In this document: piece after piece, positions 17,061 through 25,714 of the stretch
Numbering within the stretch: the first letter of the stretch is position 1
Layout of the letters: each line of letters opens with the position of its first letter
Assembly: GCA_003130835.1 (NCBI GenBank)
Contig: QEXX01000049.1
Span: forward strand, 1 to 48,317
Length of the DNA stretch: 48,317 nucleotides
DNA from: Anaerolineae bacterium
GTDB lineage: Bacteria; Chloroflexota; Anaerolineae; Anaerolineales; UBA4823
Direction of reading: 5' to 3'
Position numbers and translations under genes: made by a program
The notes under the pieces: model-generated
The model's input: only the letters and a program-made list of their open reading frames with translations
Databases searched by the model: none
Told to the model about the DNA's origin: nothing

Positions 17061-17532
17061 GGCTTTTTCCTCCTATACCTGTCACTGGCTTGGTTTTCAA
17101 TTGCTCTATGGCATTGGCAATTCCTTCAAGGATGGCATTGGGACGCGGCGGACAACCTGGCACATATACATCGACGGGGATAAACTTCTCCAACGGGCCT
17201 ACGACGCTTGGGCTATCCGCGAATACGTTGCCACTGGCGGGGCAAGAGCCAATGGCAACAACCACTTTTGGGGCCGGCATCTGAGCATAGATTGTTTGAA
17301 GCGCAGCCTGCGTGTTGCGCGTGACCGGCCCGGAGACACATAAAATATCGGCATGGCGTGGGCTGCCCTCCAAACGAATGCCCAATTGTTCGACGTCATA
17401 TCGTGGGGTCAGACAAGCCAGAAACTCAATGTCACAACCGTTACAACCGCCGCAGTTTAGGTGAAAAAGCCATGGCGAACGCCCTCGGGCATAGCGTACC
17501 AAATGGACAAAGAAGGATAGTTTTGCTTCCAT
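17053..17532 (-). CDS. cooL: Hydrogenase small subunit (CooL/NuoB-like)
   Basis: 159 residues, without a signal peptide, as in group 4 enzymes. It carries the proximal [4Fe-4S] cluster: N-C-G-G-C-N-G-C-D-I-E-F (Cys30 and Cys33), G-S-C-P-A-S-G-N and P-G-C-P-P-R-P supply the ligands. It relays electrons to the Ni-Fe site in the CooH-like subunit. The ATG has AAAGGAAAAG upstream and lies 14 bases after the large membrane subunit gene. Confidence 0.93.
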   Translation of the reverse strand: MEAKLSFFVHLVRYARGRSPWLFHLNCGGCNGCDIEFLACLTPRYDVEQLGIRLEGSPRHADILCVSGPVTRNTQAALQTIYAQMPAPKVVVAIGSCPASGNVFADSPSVVGPLEKFIPVDVYVPGCPPRPNAILEGIANAIEQLKTKPVTGIGGKSHA

Positions 17533-17546
17533 GTTTTCTTTTCCTT

Positions 17547-20500
17547 TCAGCTCAGCAAGAAGAGAGGAAAAAAACCACCGAGCAGTAAGAGGAGGACTAG
17601 CAAAAGGATGGTCAAGCGGAAGCCTAGCGGTTCACGACAAGGCAGCAAATCTTGCGCAGCGGCCGGTTGTTTATTTGGACTGCCCCACCAAAATTCGACC
17701 AATGTTCGCCCATAAGCTAACAAGGCGAGAGAGGAACAGAGCATCAACCCCGCCAGCAGCCACGGGCTTGTCTGGAAAGAAAGCAGGTAAATCCGCCAAC
17801 GGGCAAGATAGCCGACAAAAGGTGGCGCGCCTAGCACGGCGAGGAAACCCATCACAAATCCGGCACTGCTGAAGGGATAAAAACGGGCAAGACCGCCAAG
17901 AGAGGGCTTGAGATTGCCGTCGGCTTCTATCCGACTCAGGCTGACAAAGAGCAAGACCTTCCCTACAGCGTGAGCAGCCGCACCGAGATAAGCAGCTTGC
18001 AGACCCAATTCTTGCCCTAAAGCGACAGCGGTGATCAGGATGCCCATATCCTCCACCGTTGAGAAAGCCAATAAGCGCTTCAGGTCGCGTTGAGCGAGCA
18101 TCGCCAAAGCCCCACCCAAAGCGGAGAGCAATCCAAGCCATATCCAAGGCGTTTGCAGGCTGAACACAGCCGGCGACCTTTGGCCGAAGTTGACCACTTC
18201 AGCAAAAGCTGCTACATCGACAACGCCAATGATCAAACCCAGCAAGGGAGCGGAAGCTGCTCCTGCCAAGCGCGGCAACCAGACATAAAAAGGTACCAAG
18301 GCGATCTTAATCCCCACTCCAAGGAGAAAGAAGACCAAAGCAAATACGGGTTGGGTGTGTGCTGTCTGCAAGGCAACATAGTTCAAGGCCATCGACAGAA
18401 GCACGACAAATAAATAAACCTGAGCCGCCCTTTTATCGGTGATATGCAACCATAACAACCCAAAAGCCAGCAGGGCAGCGCCTTCGAGGAGCAGGAAATT
18501 CCATAGAGGAGATGGGGTTATTAAACTGCCTATCGCGGCTAGGATGGAAAGCAAAAGCAACCAGAGTTGACTGCCACGCAAGGTAACGCATAAAGCGACT
18601 GTTAGGCATCCTAGTCCGGCGATACTTAGCCAACCGATAAACCAGGTAGGAGTATGATATGGAATCCCTGCTGTGGCGGTCGAAAGAGGCTTGAGGAGGA
18701 AGAGTAGGAAGGCCGCCAGAGCGCTGAAAACCACCAGACTCGACCCTGCTCGCCTTTCTAGAACCTGTGAGAAACTCTCGATGACCTGCGCGAGACGGAG
18801 AAGAATTTGCCAAACTAAACGATAGAACCGATCTGGGTCTGTCAAGCGATAAACCTCGCTCCATTGATCTTGAATCAATTGCGAGAAGTCGGCAGCGCTC
18901 AAGCGGCCTGGTCCGCTGAGCGGCTCTCCCCCGCTGAAGATCCCTTCTCCAGCCAGAACCGCCATCTCCCCACCGATTGCTACCCGCCGGACTGGCTGCC
19001 AGATCAGGTAAATCACGGCTCCCAAACCGAGCGCTACAACCGCCATCACCAACCCAAGGCTGGTATACCATTCCCCTCCTGCTAAGCGAATCCCCAGCCA
19101 GTTGATGCCTTCGATAGCAGTGAGTCCCAAGTGAGGCAACAGGGGATTAATAAGGTAGGTGAAGGCAAGTTGTGGAGCAATACCCAGCAAGAGGCTACCA
19201 CCCGCAAGCAGGCCGATGGCTCGCTCCATCCACGGATTCGACCCTCCATGAGGGGTGTGCGGTGATTGTGTTTCCCCGAAAAAGACGCTACTGCTTGCCT
19301 TGAGAAAATAGAACACCGTCAGGATACTGACTAGCCATGCCACCACAGCCGGCACAAGCTGGCCGGCCTGCAAGGCAGCGTGGTAGAGCAGCCACTTGGA
19401 AACAAAGCCGCTTAACAGCGGCAGACCGCTAATGCTCCCCGCCAGCACCAGCCAGTTTATGGCTGTCACCGGCATTAGCTTTGTCAAACCACCTAAACGA
19501 TTCATGTCGCGGCTGCCGCATTCATGTTGTATCTTGCCGGCGCATAAAAATAACCCGCCCTTGAACAAAGCATGATTTAAGCACAAGAGCAGTCCCGCAG
19601 CCACCCCTAAAGGTGTGCCGATGGCTAGCCCCAACATCATATACCCAACTTGGCTGACGGTGGAATAGGCAAGCAGCCGCTTTAGGTCGGTTTGCACCAG
19701 AGCAAACAACGCCCCGACCAGCATGGTCAGCGTGGCAACGGCGATGAAAATGCCCTGAAAAAGGGGCGGCCAGGCAAGCATTCCCCGCAGCCTGGCAAGG
19801 AGATAAACCCCAGCGGTCACATAACAGGCGGCATGGAGCAAGGCGCTGACCGGCGTTGGGGCAGCCATTGCGTCGGGAATCCAGGTGTGCAAGGGGAATT
19901 GCACCGATTTTGCCATGGCGGCGACCAAAGCCAACAGCAGGATGCCACTGGTTAAGCCGGCCGCAAAGCGCGGGTCAATCCATACCGAAACACCGCTGCG
20001 AGTGTAGCCGATGACGGCAAACGCCAGCAAACCGTAGCCGGCAAGATGGGTCATCACCAAGGCTTTGCGGGCACCCCGCGCTGCTTCTGCTTGTAGATAC
20101 CAGAAAGCGATAAGAAAGAAGGAACACAAGCCGATGATTTCCCAACTAAGGTAAACGACAAACCAATCGGCGCTGAAAACCAAGTGGACCAGCGCAGCAA
20201 TAAATAGCAGCATAAGCGCATAAAAACGCGTCGGGGCGGTTTCGGTGCGCATATACTCAAGGGAAAAGAAAAGGATAACGCTTCCCACACCGAGAGCGAT
20301 AAAGGCGAAGAGAAAACTCAAACCATCCAAGCGATAGCTCAGAGAAAATGGGCCGTCCCATGCAGAAAGATACCAATCTTGGACAGCACCACTCAACGGA
20401 ATTCGCCAGCCACTGAGCAAGGCTAGGAAGCCGAGCGTTGAGCTTAAAACGGCTAACCACCCTTTGGCTCGGTTGGAAAGCACACGCATCAGGAGCAATT

Positions 20501-20561
20501 CTAACAAGACGCCACCGATAAGCAGCGCCCACGAACCGATCAGCGGAATCCAAGGCGGCAT
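17547..20561 (-). CDS. cooM: Double antiporter-like hydrogenase membrane subunit (CooM/NuoL-like fusion)
   Basis: 1004 residues, nearly all membrane helices. The first ~480 residues are a complete NuoL/MrpA-type antiporter unit: L-S-W-E-I-I-G-L-C-S-F-F-L (Glu), M-A-K-S-V-Q-F-P-L-H-T-W-I-P-D-A-M (Lys), then D-L-K-R-L-L-A-Y-S-T. After a cytoplasmic linker (~510-620), a second unit repeats the pattern in weaker form: L-L-E-G-A-A-L-L-A-F-G-L, G-I-K-I-A-L-V-P-F-Y-V-W-L-P and D-L-K-R-L-L-A-F-S-T. Both keep the Glu and Lys used for proton transfer in complex I antiporters. EchA-type subunits have only one unit. Strong SD (GGAGGAG). First gene of the hydrogenase operon. Confidence 0.88.
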   Translation of the reverse strand: MPPWIPLIGSWALLIGGVLLELLLMRVLSNRAKGWLAVLSSTLGFLALLSGWRIPLSGAVQDWYLSAWDGPFSLSYRLDGLSFLFAFIALGVGSVILFFSLEYMRTETAPTRFYALMLLFIAALVHLVFSADWFVVYLSWEIIGLCSFFLIAFWYLQAEAARGARKALVMTHLAGYGLLAFAVIGYTRSGVSVWIDPRFAAGLTSGILLLALVAAMAKSVQFPLHTWIPDAMAAPTPVSALLHAACYVTAGVYLLARLRGMLAWPPLFQGIFIAVATLTMLVGALFALVQTDLKRLLAYSTVSQVGYMMLGLAIGTPLGVAAGLLLCLNHALFKGGLFLCAGKIQHECGSRDMNRLGGLTKLMPVTAINWLVLAGSISGLPLLSGFVSKWLLYHAALQAGQLVPAVVAWLVSILTVFYFLKASSSVFFGETQSPHTPHGGSNPWMERAIGLLAGGSLLLGIAPQLAFTYLINPLLPHLGLTAIEGINWLGIRLAGGEWYTSLGLVMAVVALGLGAVIYLIWQPVRRVAIGGEMAVLAGEGIFSGGEPLSGPGRLSAADFSQLIQDQWSEVYRLTDPDRFYRLVWQILLRLAQVIESFSQVLERRAGSSLVVFSALAAFLLFLLKPLSTATAGIPYHTPTWFIGWLSIAGLGCLTVALCVTLRGSQLWLLLLSILAAIGSLITPSPLWNFLLLEGAALLAFGLLWLHITDKRAAQVYLFVVLLSMALNYVALQTAHTQPVFALVFFLLGVGIKIALVPFYVWLPRLAGAASAPLLGLIIGVVDVAAFAEVVNFGQRSPAVFSLQTPWIWLGLLSALGGALAMLAQRDLKRLLAFSTVEDMGILITAVALGQELGLQAAYLGAAAHAVGKVLLFVSLSRIEADGNLKPSLGGLARFYPFSSAGFVMGFLAVLGAPPFVGYLARWRIYLLSFQTSPWLLAGLMLCSSLALLAYGRTLVEFWWGSPNKQPAAAQDLLPCREPLGFRLTILLLVLLLLLGGFFPLFLLS

Positions 20562-20584
20562 AGCACTCCTCCGTTTCCATTGCT

Positions 20585-20770
20585 TTCCTCTCCTATCTGG
20601 AGAGGAATTGGGGGTGAAGGGAAATTCCCATCCCCCTCATCGGGGGATGGAGGTCTTCCTACGGCTGGGGGTTGGGTTTCGAAACGCATCCCTGCGCTCC
20701 GTTGTTCAACCCACTAGGCTTGCTTCTCCCCGGCTCTTTTTCCCAAAGGAGAAGGAGGAAACTTTCCCTC
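20585..20770. repeat. Palindromic intergenic element between cooS and the hydrogenase operon
   Basis: It contains CTCTCC/GGAGAG at the left, a perfect 9-bp hairpin CCATCCCCC/GGGGGATGG with loop TCATC (20628-20650), and CTTCTCC/GGAGAAG further right. Its C/T-rich words (cctcatcccc, cttctccc) recur at 26094 and 29343, so it belongs to a dispersed family. No U-run follows the hairpin, so termination of cooS transcription there is uncertain. Confidence 0.55.
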
Positions 20771-20798
20771 ACCCTCCTAGATGCCAGAACCTAGCACG

Positions 20799-22718
20799 TT
20801 ACCCCGCCAGCGCGCTCTCCGCCACCGGCAAGCCTAGGGCGCTGCGCTTCTTGTCAATGTGCTGTACCATTAATGCGGCTGCTTTGAATGGGTCAGGCTC
20901 CACCGCAAACATCGCTCCGACCACCGACTCGGCTGTCTCGGTCAATACCTGCGTCACCAGGGAACTGCCCAAAACCTGTGGCACCGTCCCCAACACAGTA
21001 AAGATGCCGCTGGAGACCACATAGGCACCGATGCTGACCGCTTTTTCACTCATCCATTCAGGCGCTGCGCCGGCAACCGGCAGGTCGCTAATATCCACAC
21101 CCAGCGCGTTGGCGATGGCTGCGCAGGCGGTCAGGATACGGCTGATATCGACGCAGGAGCCCATATGGAGCACCGGTGGAATACCCAAGGCTTTACAAAC
21201 GCCTTTCAATCCCTCGCCGGCCATATCAGCCGCTTCGGGCAAGAGCAAGCCGGCTTTGGCAGCAGCAATGGCGTTACACCCCGTGGTGACCACCAAGACG
21301 TTTTCTTTGATCAATGCTTTCAGAATATTAATATGCCCGTAATCGTGCTGGACCTTGGGGTTGTTACAACCGACTACGCCAGCAATGCCCCGTACGGCAC
21401 CCGACTTAATCGCATCCAGCAGTGGATTAAGGCTTCCACCCAATGCAGCCACAATGGCTTCCACGCTAAAACCGACCATGCATTCCGACTTCTCATCGGG
21501 GATTTGCACCATGCCAGGCTTGCGGAAGCGGTAATTTTCGACCGCCGTTCGTACGATCTCCTTGGCAATTTCGTAGCCATGCTCCTCGTGGAACTCGATA
21601 TGAGTCGCGCTCGGGAACTTTGCTTTCGGTGAAGTCGAGATCAGTTTGGTGTGGAAACAACCTGCCACTGCGCCTAAAGACGGAAAGATGCACTGCACAT
21701 CCACAACCATTGCCTCAACTGCTCCGGTGGCAATAGCAAGTTCTTGTTGTAAGAAATTGCCCGCCGGTGGAATGCCGTGTCGCATCAGGACTTCATTCCC
21801 GGTGCAACAGATGCCGGCTACTTGGATACCCTTTGCGCCGTACTTCTTTGCCAATTCGATCATCTCTGGATCTTGGGTCGCGGCGACAATCATCTCGGAA
21901 AGCACCGGTTCATGTCCGTGAACGATGATGTTGACCATGTCTTTCTTCAAGACGCCCAGATTGGCTTCTGATTTAATCGGGGTAGGTGTGCCAAATAAGA
22001 CATCGGAAAGTTCGGTGGCAATCATCGAGCCGCCCCATCCATCGGCAATGGAGGCGCGTAAACCATGCAAGATTAAATTTACAGCGTCGTTATCGACTCC
22101 GATATGGGTACGATGCATGATCTCAACAATTTCTCGGTCAATGCCACGCGGCTCGATACCCAATTGCTGCCACAGAGCCAGGCGCTTTTCGGGTGCGCGG
22201 CGGGTAAATTGGATGGGGCCTTCTTGTTTTCCGAACTCACCGTAAGCCGCTTTGGCAACATCCAGAGCAATCTCCTCTTTGGTGCGGTCTTTGATCTTGA
22301 TACCATATTCTTTGGCGACCGCTTTCAATTTTTCTTCGTCTTTGATCTGGTAGCCGCTGGCTTTGCCTTGTGCGGTGAGCAAAAGGGTGTGGGCAATATC
22401 GCGTCCATGGTCAGAGTGGGCAGCAGCACCGGACGCGATCATCCGCAGCAGATTACGGGCAACGATGATATCGGCAGTCGCACCACACACGCCTTGCTTT
22501 GGCCCCTCTTCCTCGAAGGGGCTGATACGGCAGGGCCCCATATTGCAATTGCGACAGCAAAGGCCAAGTTCTCCGAAGCCGCACTGGGGCTGCATGGCAT
22601 CAAAGCGATCCCACGCGGTTGAAATGCCAAGCTCATCAACCCGCGCCAGCATCGCGTGGGTAGCTGGGTCAATACTGCGATTCAGAATTTTTTCGGAGTA
22701 TTTCCCATTGCCTTTCAT
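20799..22718 (-). CDS. cooS: Anaerobic Ni-Fe carbon monoxide dehydrogenase, catalytic subunit CooS
   Basis: 639 residues, full length. It oxidises CO with water to CO2, two electrons and two protons. The N-terminal cluster ligands are C46 and C54 (D-cluster), C55, C58, C63 and C78 (B-cluster), with the same spacing as known CODHs. The six C-cluster ligands are present: His in H-G-H-E-P-V, Cys in G-I-C-C-T-G-N-E, V-Q-C-I-F-P-S, V-G-C-N-N-P, T-T-G-C-N-A-I and H-M-G-S-C-V-D. It is a stand-alone CooS, with no acetyl-CoA synthase genes nearby. The ATG at 22718 has GGAAGGG upstream; an in-frame ATG at 22748 lacks one. It follows cooF. No cooC nickel-insertion ATPase gene is in the window. Confidence 0.97.
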   Translation of the reverse strand: MKGNGKYSEKILNRSIDPATHAMLARVDELGISTAWDRFDAMQPQCGFGELGLCCRNCNMGPCRISPFEEEGPKQGVCGATADIIVARNLLRMIASGAAAHSDHGRDIAHTLLLTAQGKASGYQIKDEEKLKAVAKEYGIKIKDRTKEEIALDVAKAAYGEFGKQEGPIQFTRRAPEKRLALWQQLGIEPRGIDREIVEIMHRTHIGVDNDAVNLILHGLRASIADGWGGSMIATELSDVLFGTPTPIKSEANLGVLKKDMVNIIVHGHEPVLSEMIVAATQDPEMIELAKKYGAKGIQVAGICCTGNEVLMRHGIPPAGNFLQQELAIATGAVEAMVVDVQCIFPSLGAVAGCFHTKLISTSPKAKFPSATHIEFHEEHGYEIAKEIVRTAVENYRFRKPGMVQIPDEKSECMVGFSVEAIVAALGGSLNPLLDAIKSGAVRGIAGVVGCNNPKVQHDYGHINILKALIKENVLVVTTGCNAIAAAKAGLLLPEAADMAGEGLKGVCKALGIPPVLHMGSCVDISRILTACAAIANALGVDISDLPVAGAAPEWMSEKAVSIGAYVVSSGIFTVLGTVPQVLGSSLVTQVLTETAESVVGAMFAVEPDPFKAAALMVQHIDKKRSALGLPVAESALAG

Positions 22719-22754
22719 TGGATCCCTTCCTTCCTTATAAGTCAACATAGTAAA

Positions 22755-23300
22755 TTATTTCTGTAGCTCTCTCTGAACGCGAATGGCTTCTAGATACCGC
22801 TCGGCTGTGCTCCGCCGGGCACTTTGAATGACTTCCTTGGCGACGACCAAGCGGATCGCCTTAGTTGGGCAGGCTTCGACACAAGCCGGTCCACCTGGAC
22901 GGTCAACGCACAGGTCACACTTTGTGGCGGCGCGTTTGGTATGTCCGTTGACCTTGACGGTGGCAATGTGAATGGCGCCAAACGGACAAACCATTGTGCA
23001 GAGGCCGCAAGCGATGCAACGGTTGGCGTTGACTGCTGTGTAGGTCTCTGTGCGGAAGGTCGCCCCTGTCGGACAAACCTTGACACATGGTGCGTCTTCG
23101 CACTGACGACACTGGGTGGGAAAACGAACATCAGCCACCTGCAACACCTGATTGCGTGAAGTCAGCGCTTCTCCGCTAAGAACCGCGCCGATCAGCGATT
23201 GGGAGCGGGTATGCGCCACCGCACAGGCTAGCTCGCAGGTGTGGCAACCCAAACACAAATCCGGGTTGACTTCTAGAAACGGCCCCTTGAGCTGAGTCAT
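22755..23300 (-). CDS. cooF: Four-cluster ferredoxin-like electron carrier CooF
   Basis: 181 residues with four [4Fe-4S] motifs: C-L-G-C-H-T-C-E-L-A-C, C-R-Q-C-E-D-A-P-C-V-K-V-C-P, C-I-A-C-G-L-C-T-M-V-C-P and C-D-L-C ... C-V-E-A-C-P, the HycB/DmsB-like order. CooF takes electrons from CooS and hands them to the membrane hydrogenase. The ATG at 23300 is chosen: AGGAGG lies eight bases upstream. A GTG three codons earlier would overlap that signal. It is the first gene of the CO cluster and is divergent from the MFS gene at 23510. Confidence 0.95.
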   Translation of the reverse strand: MTQLKGPFLEVNPDLCLGCHTCELACAVAHTRSQSLIGAVLSGEALTSRNQVLQVADVRFPTQCRQCEDAPCVKVCPTGATFRTETYTAVNANRCIACGLCTMVCPFGAIHIATVKVNGHTKRAATKCDLCVDRPGGPACVEACPTKAIRLVVAKEVIQSARRSTAERYLEAIRVQRELQK

Positions 23301-23301
23301 G

Positions 23302-23341
23302 GTTTGCACCTCCTTGCAAACAAAAAGTTATTCTGGATAAC
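23302..23341 (-). promoter_or_regulatory. cooF leader: SD in hairpin loop plus upstream palindrome
   Basis: A perfect 7-bp inverted repeat GTTTGCA/TGCAAAC (23321-23315 and 23308-23302, minus strand) encloses exactly the Shine-Dalgarno AGGAGG as its six-base loop. Just upstream is GTTAT-N5-ATAAC (23341-23327), an operator-like or second hairpin. Neither matches the CooA consensus known to me. Confidence 0.55.
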
Positions 23342-23374
23342 AAACCGTTCACTTAACATTCCCCCTACCCAACG

Positions 23375-23403
23375 AGTATAAACCTAAGATATTTGGAGAG
23401 CAA
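23375..23403 (-). promoter_or_regulatory. cooF promoter
   Basis: Minus strand TTGCTC (23403-23398), 17-nt spacer, TATACT (23380-23375). The start site would be near 23368, giving a leader of about 68 nt that contains both inverted repeats. Confidence 0.5.
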
Positions 23404-23451
23404 GTGAACTTTGCACTATTTTATTGGGGGAAGAAGGTCATATTGATAAAT

Positions 23452-23480
23452 TTGACATTCTCTCCATTTTCAGCTAAACT
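23452..23480 (+). promoter_or_regulatory. Promoter of the Spinster-like transporter operon
   Basis: Perfect -35 TTGACA (23452-23457), 17-nt spacer, TAAACT (23475-23480). It is back-to-back with the cooF promoter. Confidence 0.65.
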
Positions 23481-23509
23481 CAGCTATATTCTATTGCGTG
23501 AGGTTGGAA

Positions 23510-24808
23510 ATGGATGCAAAACTTTCTCGCTACCGCTGGTTTGTGGTCATTATTTTCTTTTTCTTTATGCTGCTGCACCAAACCGATAAGCTGATGATCG
23601 GTTCATTGCAATTGCCGGTCAGTGAGACCTTTGGACTGAACGACTTTCAATGGGGGTTGATCAATTCAGGCTCGCTGATCGTAGCAACCATCCTGTACCC
23701 CATCTGGGGTTATCTCTACGACCGCTATGCCCGCGATAAATTGCTGGCTCTGGCATCCTTCATCTGGGGAGCAACCACCTGGCTGAGCGCCATTGTGCGC
23801 ACGTACCCGGCCTTCTTGGCAACCCGCGCCTCCACCGGCATCGATGACTCGTCCTACCCAGGCCTCTATAGCCTGATTGCCGATTATTTCGGGCCGCACC
23901 TACGCGGCAAAATTTACGGCATCTTGCAACTGGCGCAACCCTTGGGCTACCTGCTAGGCATGATCCTCGCCTTGATGGTTGCCCCCTCCATCGGCGGCTG
24001 GCGTTCTGTCTTTTACATCACCGGATCGTTGGGCATTGTCATTGCTGCACTGATCTTCTTTGGCGTGCGGGATATGCCGCGCGGCAAAGCCGAGCCGGAA
24101 TTCGAAGGCTTAACCGAGATTGGACAATTCCGCTTTTCATGGTCCGAAGCCAAAGAGATCTTCAAAAAACGGACAATGTGGTTCGTCTTCCTGCAAGGTT
24201 TCTTTGGCGTTTTTCCCTGGAACGTTATTACCTATTTCTTTTTTGGCTATCTGATGCGCGAGCGCGGCTATGACAACCAAGCAGTGCTGTTCACCATGGC
24301 GCCGGTCATCTTGATCTTGGCTTCGGGCTATTTCATCGGCGGCGCTTTAGGGGATTGGCTGTTTAAACGCACCAACAAAGGGCGCATCCTCATTTCGTCG
24401 ATTGGGGTGATTATGGGTGCCATTTTCCTTGTCCTGGCTTTGACAACCCCGGTCGAAGCGCGCGGTCAATTCTTCGTCATGATGGCACTAACGGCGGTTT
24501 TTATGCCCTTCTCGTCCGCCAATGTCATTGCGACAGTTTTCGATGTCACTGCCCCAGAAGTGCGCAGCACAGCCCAAGCTGTGGAATACTTTATCGAGAA
24601 CAGCGGCGCAGCTTTGGCACCGGCGCTGGCCGGCGCCGTGGCGGTGGCAATCGGCTTGGGACGTTCGATCCTGATCATTTGCACTAGCGCCTGGCTGTTG
24701 TGCTTCGTGATCTACATCGGAGCTTTGTTTACGATCGATCACGACATTCACATCCTGCGCAGCCAGATGGCAGAGCGTGCCAAAGCTCTGACCAGCGGTG
24801 GCTCGTAG
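23510..24808 (+). CDS. Spinster-like MFS transporter
   Basis: 432 residues from the ATG at 23510 (GAGG six bases upstream); a GTG four codons earlier is possible. Twelve membrane segments. The N-terminal half matches the Spinster branch: D-K-L-M-I-G-S-L near TM1, G-Y-L-Y-D-R-Y-A-R-D-K in the TM2-3 loop, and R-A-S-T-G-I-D-D-S-S-Y-P in TM4. Eukaryotic Spns proteins move lysolipids or sphingosine phosphate; bacterial substrates are mostly unknown. It is 33 bases upstream of degV, a fatty-acid-binding protein gene, which fits a lipid or fatty-acid role, but that is inference. Confidence 0.8.
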   Translation: MDAKLSRYRWFVVIIFFFFMLLHQTDKLMIGSLQLPVSETFGLNDFQWGLINSGSLIVATILYPIWGYLYDRYARDKLLALASFIWGATTWLSAIVRTYPAFLATRASTGIDDSSYPGLYSLIADYFGPHLRGKIYGILQLAQPLGYLLGMILALMVAPSIGGWRSVFYITGSLGIVIAALIFFGVRDMPRGKAEPEFEGLTEIGQFRFSWSEAKEIFKKRTMWFVFLQGFFGVFPWNVITYFFFGYLMRERGYDNQAVLFTMAPVILILASGYFIGGALGDWLFKRTNKGRILISSIGVIMGAIFLVLALTTPVEARGQFFVMMALTAVFMPFSSANVIATVFDVTAPEVRSTAQAVEYFIENSGAALAPALAGAVAVAIGLGRSILIICTSAWLLCFVIYIGALFTIDHDIHILRSQMAERAKALTSGGS

Positions 24809-24841
24809 GAGAGATTCTAAGTTGACGGAGAAGTATTTACT

Positions 24842-25675
24842 ATGGTAATCATCACCACCGATAGCACAGCGGATTTACCTCCTGATTTGGCTCGAAAACG
24901 GGGGATTGAAATCATTCCTCTTTCTGTAACGCTGAACGGCAAGGTGTACCGCGATGGGGTGGACCTCACCACCAATCAACTCTTCGCGTTGATCCAGCAG
25001 ACCCAGCAATTGCCCACCACCGCAGCGCCTTCGGTGGGTGAATTCGTAACTTTTTTCACGCCGCTTTCAGAGGGCATCCATTTAAGCATTTCGTCTCAAC
25101 TCTCTGCCTCGTATCAAAACGCTTTCTTGGCAGTGCAGGAATTGGGCAATCCTCAAATCCGCGTGTTGGATACCCTCAACCTATCCAGCGGCATAGGTTG
25201 GTTAGCCCTAATGGCAGCCGACCTGCGCGACCAAGGATGCTCGCTAGACGAGATCGAAGCCGAACTGCGGGCTTGGATACCCAAAGTGCGCACCGCCTTT
25301 GTGCCCGAAACCCTTGAATATCTCTATAAGGGAGGACGTTGCAATGCCTTGCAAGCCCTAATGGGCAGTATGTTAAAGATCCTGCCCATCATTCACGTGC
25401 AGAGTGACGGTACGCTCGGGGTGGGAGAAAAGGCGCGCGGCAAACGCCAAAGAGCTTTGCAGACCTTGCTGGAAGGCTTCAAACGCCAGCTTGACCACGT
25501 AGATCGACGGCGCATCTTTGTCACCCACGCCGCTTGCCCGGACGATGCCCAATATCTGGCAAACGAAATCCAACGGCTGGCAAGCCCGCAAGAGTTAATC
25601 CTCAATGAGGCTGGTTGCGTGATCTCCAGTCACTGCGGCCCTGGCACGATTGGCATTATTTGTGCCGTGAATTGA
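24842..25675 (+). CDS. DegV family fatty-acid-binding protein
   Basis: 277 residues, full length. DegV/FakB proteins bind a fatty acid between two domains and can present it to the kinase FakA. Visible signatures are I-I-T-T-D-S-T-A-D-L-P at the start, P-T-T-A-A-P-S-V-G-E-F (54-64), H-L-S-I-S-S-Q-L-S-A-S-Y (about 80-91), and E-Y-L-Y-K-G-G-R-C (about 159-167), ending H-C-G-P-G-T-I-G-I. No fakA gene is in the window. It probably shares the transcript of the MFS gene. Confidence 0.9.
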   Translation: MVIITTDSTADLPPDLARKRGIEIIPLSVTLNGKVYRDGVDLTTNQLFALIQQTQQLPTTAAPSVGEFVTFFTPLSEGIHLSISSQLSASYQNAFLAVQELGNPQIRVLDTLNLSSGIGWLALMAADLRDQGCSLDEIEAELRAWIPKVRTAFVPETLEYLYKGGRCNALQALMGSMLKILPIIHVQSDGTLGVGEKARGKRQRALQTLLEGFKRQLDHVDRRRIFVTHAACPDDAQYLANEIQRLASPQELILNEAGCVISSHCGPGTIGIICAVN

Positions 25676-25714
25676 AACTCCCTTCTACCGTTGAAGAGCA
25701 GCTAGGGGCGAGAG

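Noticed and set aside
18433-19071. 212-codon frame within the CooM-like gene, same strand, other frame
   Set aside because: It is Arg/Ser-rich with no hydrophobic pattern; the overlapping frame has clear antiporter motifs.
20585-20770. Intrinsic terminator of cooS
   Set aside because: The 9-bp hairpin is strong, but no U-run follows on the minus strand; it is listed as a repeat element instead.
20799-23300. Acetyl-CoA synthase/CODH (Wood-Ljungdahl) cluster
   Set aside because: No acsB, acsC, acsD or methyltransferase genes are adjacent; the partner genes are those of a hydrogenase.
23302-23341. CooA binding site upstream of cooF
   Set aside because: The inverted repeats do not fit the TGTCR-N6-YGACA type of site that I associate with CooA, and no cooA gene is in the window.
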